Source: Melitaea cinxia
Taxonomy: Eukaryota; Arthropoda; Insecta; Lepidoptera; Nymphalidae
DNA: 64,000 nucleotides
Reading direction: 5' to 3'
Assembly (NCBI RefSeq): GCF_905220565.1
Contig: NC_059416.1
Span: 744,001 to 808,000 of the forward strand
Shown: positions 59,470 through 64,000 of the stretch, piece after piece
Numbering within the stretch: the stretch's first letter is position 1
Layout: every line of letters begins with the position of its first letter
Translations under genes and position numbers: made by a program
The notes under the pieces: generated by a model
What the model was told of the DNA's origin: nothing
The model's database searches: none
The model's input: the letters and a program-made list of their open reading frames with translations, nothing else

Positions 59470-59810
59470 GTACTGTGTGGCTACGGTACTAAAGAATATA
59501 GCCACCCCCTCTCTTCCCGTGGGTGTCGTAAGAGGCGACTAAGGGATAACACAGTTCCGCTACCACCTTGGAACTTAAAAAGCCGATCGGTGGCGGGATA
59601 ACCATCCAACTGCTGGCTTTGAAATACACAGGCCGAAGACGGGCAACAGCGTCTTCGGTGCGACAAAGCCAGTACTGCGGTCACCACCCCGCCTGCCCAG
59701 CGTGGTGACTATGGGCAAAACACATGAGTTCACGTTATTTTTGGCGTAAACTTGTGGAGGCCTATGTCCAGCAGTGGACTGTATAGGCTGTAATGATGAT
59801 GATGATGATG
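59470..59810 (+). mobile_element. S2 SINE, full length with 12-bp TSD
   Basis: Begins GTACTGTGTGGCTACGGTAC and ends with GATGATGATGATGATGATG. ATTCCAAGACAA flanks both sides (59458-59469, 59811-59822). The reference copy for S2. Confidence 0.95.
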
Positions 59811-59822
59811 ATTCCAAGACAA

Positions 59823-60110
59823 ATTAATTACAAATTTGTTACAAGATTTTTTGTTTGCTAAAAATAAAATCAATAATTTTGATACTTTTTTCGTATTTTG
59901 TCACATATATATAAATTACTTTATTTAAGCCAATTTTTATATTAGCCATATTTAAGCCAAATTCAACTCTATTTATACATTATTAAAAAAAGATAATGAA
60001 ATTGAAAATTTCATTGAACGAATTAAATAATTAATAATCTATATAAATAGAAATGAATCGTTGATATGTATGTACGCACTTTATTTCCGAACAATTGCAC
60101 CGAATCGGGG
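59823..60110. other. Nothing recognised
   Basis: AT-rich sequence. Confidence 0.35.
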
Positions 60111-60111
60111 T

Positions 60112-60330
60112 TATTTTTTTGAAGTATAACTTCTTTACGAGCGCTTGACTTGGGGATAAGCTGGTGAATGCATTACGAGGTCGTTACGAAAAGTGTGACC
60201 GGGCGAGTTGAACGAAGTCGAGAAGGAGATATAAGTTAGTGAAGATAGAAAGCGAGAGAGTTACGTTTCGTAAGTTTTACTTCAGTAATAGTATCAGTAG
60301 TTCGTGTGGTCTAAAGCACGCTCATTTTTT
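60112..60330 (-). mobile_element. M6 MITE
   Basis: GAAGTATAACTTCTTTACG at left and AAGTTTTACTTCAGTAATAG then GTGGTCTAAAGCACGC at right. Confidence 0.85.
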
Positions 60331-60556
60331 TGTGTTCGTTATCGTTAGACCAAGGTAAAAAACGACATATTGATAGCTTGGTGCAAAGCAATGTGGCTTT
60401 TATAATTACGGCGGATATTTTGTCAAATGAAATAAGTTAAATACTTAATTTTAATAACCAATGGGCCCATTTCAACGGTTGCGGGGAACTTTATTTGATC
60501 GATGATGGTATCGTAGAGATAAAAAATTTTGGTATGTTATACTTTTCACCATCGGA

Positions 60557-60829
60557 TCTATACTAATATTATAAAACTGAAGAGTTTGTTTGTTTGCTTG
60601 CTTGAACGTGCTAATCTCAGGAACTACTAGATGATTTCAAGAAAATTTTCAGCGTTAGATAGCCCTTTTTTCGAGGAAGGCTATAGGCTATATATCATCA
60701 TGCTAAGACCAATAGGAGCGGACCACCAATGAAGAATGTTTATAAAAAGGTCTTTTTTTCCTTTTGAGAGCTTCCCCAGTTAACCCAAAGTAACTATTCC
60801 ACACGGACGAAGTCGCGCGCAGAAGCTAG
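60557..60829 (+). mobile_element. HelB Helitron, full length
   Basis: TCTATACTAATATTATAAAA after A; ends GAAGTCGCGCGCAGAAGCTA plus G before T. 273 bp. Confidence 0.92.
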
Positions 60830-60835
60830 TAACAT

Positions 60836-60962
60836 TATATTTACGAGATATTTCTATTCGCAAATCTAAATATAAAATTAGTTCATTAATTGAAGATAAA
60901 TAAGTCCTAATGGACCATTCAACTTCCTGCTGTTAAAGGCTATTTGTAACTTATGTGTATAA
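60836..60962 (-). mobile_element. M9 MITE fragment
   Basis: GAGATATTTCTATTCGCAAA and GTTAAAGGCTATTTGTAAC then TTATGTGT, the complement of M9. Confidence 0.65.
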
Positions 60963-60968
60963 ACTCTA

Positions 60969-61325
60969 TTAATAACCGGTAAAACAAAGGTAATTTAAAC
61001 TTAACCCCGTAAAAATCGTAGCATAAAAGAGAATAAAACTGAATACAAAAATAGCATTAAAAACGTATAAAAGTGAATAAGATAAAAGAAGTAAAGATAG
61101 CACAGCTTTACCCTTGACATTGCAGTTCCTAGGTCGCACACACGACTCAATTTTTACCTTAATTAATGACTTCTCCGAGAGATTTTTATTACCAGGTTTT
61201 TTTACGGTTTGAATTTTTTTTTTTATTATTAGTTTAGTTGACGACGACAGTACTGGAAACAGTTTAAATATACTTTTTTTTATTGGTTTGTGTCTTATTT
61301 TTTTGGTTGTATTTTTAGATATCAA
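60969..61325 (-). CDS. Orphan open frame, 118 codons, very doubtful
   Basis: A Lys-rich N-terminal two thirds (TTKKIRHKPIKKSIFKLF) followed by a hydrophobic tail (SLLLLSYSLLYVFNAIFVFS). Not recognised. It lies in AT-rich DNA beside a MITE and could be chance. A possible donor GTAAAG follows NCNVKG, so an exon is conceivable. Confidence 0.12.
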   Translation of the reverse strand: MISKNTTKKIRHKPIKKSIFKLFPVLSSSTKLIIKKKIQTVKKPGNKNLSEKSLIKVKIESCVRPRNCNVKGKAVLSLLLLSYSLLYVFNAIFVFSFILFYATIFTGLSLNYLCFTGY

Positions 61326-62035
61326 TTTCTGTTTTTTTTTTTCAATTGTGAGTTCATAAATTTATGAATGATTAATTTAATAATTTTGAAACGAAAAAAA
61401 TAGGACATTAATTTTTTTTTTAAATATCCCAAATTTTTTGCATATTTTATAAATTAAATCAAGCGATATTAAAAAAAAAGAAATTAATTGAAACGACACA
61501 AAACTTAAAAACAAGCTAATATAATTTATGAAAGATTAATAAACAAACTAAGATAATATATTGTGTCGTATTAAATATATACAATAATTGTTAGAATAAT
61601 CACTCGAATCTGTTACGAAATTATATTATACAATGTTTCGAAAAAACTAATATGATTATTTTTTTGCTGTTACAAACTATATTATATTAATACAATAGGT
61701 AAATTGTCCATGTTAAACAGTGACGATGAGTAAATAGTTTTAGCTAAAAATGTAGTAATATATATTACCATATAAAATATATTTGTAACAAAAATGGCAT
61801 CGTTTTTTTTAAATATAATTATATAAAATAATGTATTAAAAATTATTGTTAAGTTCCTTAATGAGTTGTACCTTAACCGCCATTTTGGTCGGATCGCTTG
61901 ATGATGCTTAAAAAGATATCTAATTTAAATGTCATACAATATTCATTATAATTTTTATAACGTGTATATGTAATCTATGTAATAATTTATTGAAAAAGAA
62001 ATTTAGTAGAATAATAATTGAAATAATATTTTAAA
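61326..62035. other. AT-rich intergenic, nothing recognised
   Basis: No frames or repeat ends recognised. Confidence 0.35.
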
Positions 62036-62062
62036 TAAACCCGAATCCAGTAAGATTGCTGG

Positions 62063-62165
62063 TGTAGGCTGGATGAGGATTGCGGAAAACCGGCATGTCT
62101 GGCGCAAACGTGGGGAGGCCTATGTCCAACAGTGGGCTGCGATATGCTGAAGTGATGATGATGAT
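62063..62165 (+). pseudogene. LINE reverse transcriptase C-terminus and GAT tail
   Basis: Reads VGWMRIAENRHVWRKRGEAY then VQQWAAIC and a stop, followed by AAGTGATGATGATGATTATG. This is the 3' end of an endonuclease-reverse-transcriptase LINE, heavily 5' truncated. It is the likely source of the S2 tail. Confidence 0.9.
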
Positions 62166-62169
62166 TATG

Positions 62170-63485
62170 AAGTGATTTAATTAAATTAATCGGAAACAAC
62201 TTAAAGAAAAATAAATAGAATTTAATCAAATTAACTGTATTATTTTACTTTAATTTTTAACATTAATTTCGTAAACAAATTCAAAATGATTTCATTGTAT
62301 TCACTTTATATGCTTATCAAAACATCCATGATTAAAAAATTAAAAAAATCCTAAAAACATTGTAACAAAAAAGGCTACACTTCCGTAACCCAAAGCCGCA
62401 ACATGCTAAATTGTGACACGAAAAAAAAATCAATCTTTCACTTCATTCGGATCGAACCACTTTTGACAGCACAGATAAAATACACGAAATTACACTATTT
62501 TTTTTTTACTTTTTTAATATATTGCAAAGAGGTTGTATATAATGGGTGTGTAAAGAGGTTTTATGGTTACTTTGTGATTGGTGCTTGTGGGCAGGACGCG
62601 CGCGTTAGCCGCGTAGCGGCATCTGTAGTACTGACGTAATGCAGCGGGGATGGGCGACGGGTAGATTTTACCCGGTAATACGGGACAATTTTAATGAAAT
62701 AGAATATTAACAATATAATTGTAATTACATTTATCTTTCGTCTACTTTTATTACATTGATTTCAAATCAAATTGAACAAATAGTTTATCTTCGAGCTTAC
62801 TGTCTAAAAAATGTTTAAATTTTTCAAAGTTCTTAAGTATATAATATACTGGAAGCTGTATTCACGATTTAGTTTGGAATTGACATTGCTTTTATGAAAG
62901 CCTTAAAGACAAAATGTGCCTACGATAGGCTACGTACTGTACAGTCAATGGTTTCTATACATTTCGGAATGTTTTGGACGTATTGGGAAGTTACAATATC
63001 TATAATTTTTGGACTCAGAATTTTCTTTAAAAATTACTTCTCAATAAATAACTAAAAATCTCTCAATAAATAACTAAAATCGATTCATTTAGTTCTTTCA
63101 ACGTCCATCACATTGAAAGAAATAATTAATCGAAATATACACAGACAGAAAGAAAATGTATGGAAATGAAAATACAATATTTGGTTATAAATGCATGCCA
63201 CGTGCATATTAACATATAATTATTACTTCCAAATAAATATAACAAGCCTATTTTTTTAAATGCACTCTAGATAAAAAATCACGTTGAAACAAAAATTTAA
63301 ATTAAAAAATGATAAAAAGGAAGATACAAGCACGACACATGGCAACACTCCGAATTTCGCCGCCCCGCGTAGCTCGTAGACCCCGCCCGCTACGGCGCTA
63401 CGGCTACGATACGCGTTACATAGACGTATTATATGACGCTACGTCGATTTGTATGTGTCCTATATTGATATATACCTATATACAA
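62170..63485. other. Intergenic, nothing recognised
   Basis: GC-rich patches at 62590-62670 and 63355-63420 (CGCCCCGCGTAGCTCGTAGA) stand out from AT-rich surroundings. No convincing frame. Confidence 0.35.
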
Positions 63486-63489
63486 ATAA

Positions 63490-63732
63490 CTAGCTGTGCG
63501 CCACGGTTTTACTCGCATCAGTTTGAAGAAAAAATGCACTAAAATGTTATATAGCCTTCTTCTTCTTCTTCTTAAAATGGCTTTCAGTAGTGTTATATAG
63601 CCTATAACCTTCATCGATTAATGGATTATCCAACACAAAAATAATTTTTCCAATTCGAACAAGTAATTCGTTAAATTAGCGCGTTCAAACAAATAGACAA
63701 ATTCTTCAGCTTTATAATATCAATTAGTATAA
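63490..63732 (-). mobile_element. HelB Helitron, reverse
   Basis: CTAGCTGTGCGCCACGG at left and TCTTCAGCTTTATAATATCA then ATTAGTATAA at right, the complement of the HelB 5' end. Confidence 0.75.
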
Positions 63733-64000
63733 ATATTTCGGTTGAAATAATTGTTGGTATTGTATGAAGGTTGCTTTTTCTTATTTTTATAAATCATCTA
63801 GTAACTACTCAGTAGTATTATAATACTAGATGACGATATATGTTTTCATGATTCAACTCCTAACGTCCCACTCCCACAGGCATAAACCTCTTTTTCCATA
63901 ATATAATAATAAACTAAAGAAAAAAAAAATCGCCTAAAATGAGTCCAATCATTTTCAAGTTCTGCTCTTAACACATAATGGTCCATTATTTACATGTTCA
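63733..64000. repeat. AT-rich with an S1-tail-like fragment
   Basis: AACGTCCCACTCCCACAGGC then ATAAACCTCTTTTTCCATA near 63860 resembles a diverged reverse S1 tail. Confidence 0.4.

Overview
The window is nuclear DNA of an insect, almost certainly a moth or butterfly. It is AT-rich, has long introns, and is crowded with tRNA-derived SINEs, short Helitrons (5' TC, 3' CTAG, inserted between A and T), MITEs, mariner and piggyBac relics, and LINE fragments. This order assignment rests on the repeat types and on the one gene present. I could not test it by searching.

One protein-coding gene can be reconstructed. It lies on the minus strand and I read 14 coding exons between 48805 (start codon) and 418. 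All 13 introns have GT/AG ends and all exon phases match, giving 655 codons with no stop. The protein has a signal peptide, two DM13 domains, a DOMON domain and most of a plastocyanin-like domain. This is the architecture of the Knickkopf/Skeletor family of cuticle proteins. The compact length, with a short linker between DOMON and the C-terminal domain, fits Knickkopf (knk) better than Skeletor. The last coding exon or exons lie beyond position 1, so the gene is 3' partial. Its first intron is about 30.4 kb (18283-48732). One exon is a 21-nt microexon (10197-10217).

Layout: 1-18282 holds exons 2-14, separated by introns of 0.28-3.2 kb that carry a deleted mariner, a hAT-like element, MITEs, Helitrons and SINEs. 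18283-48732 is intron 1, a field of nested transposons that includes a 2-kb Helitron with a 282-bp tandem array, a broken piggyBac, a broken LINE and a hammerhead-ribozyme motif of Penelope type. 48733-48805 is exon 1. 48831-49133 is a degenerate tandem repeat just upstream of it. 49134-64000 is intergenic as far as I can see, filled with the same repeat families and a second mariner relic; I found no second convincing gene there.

Repeat family names used below are mine. S1, S4, S5: tRNA-headed SINEs. S2: about 330-340 bp SINE with a GAT-repeat tail. S3: about 280 bp element. HelA/HelB: short Helitrons. M6, M9: MITEs. R5, R7, R8, R10: other interspersed repeats. Repeat ends are hand-aligned and can be off by several bases unless a target-site duplication is quoted.
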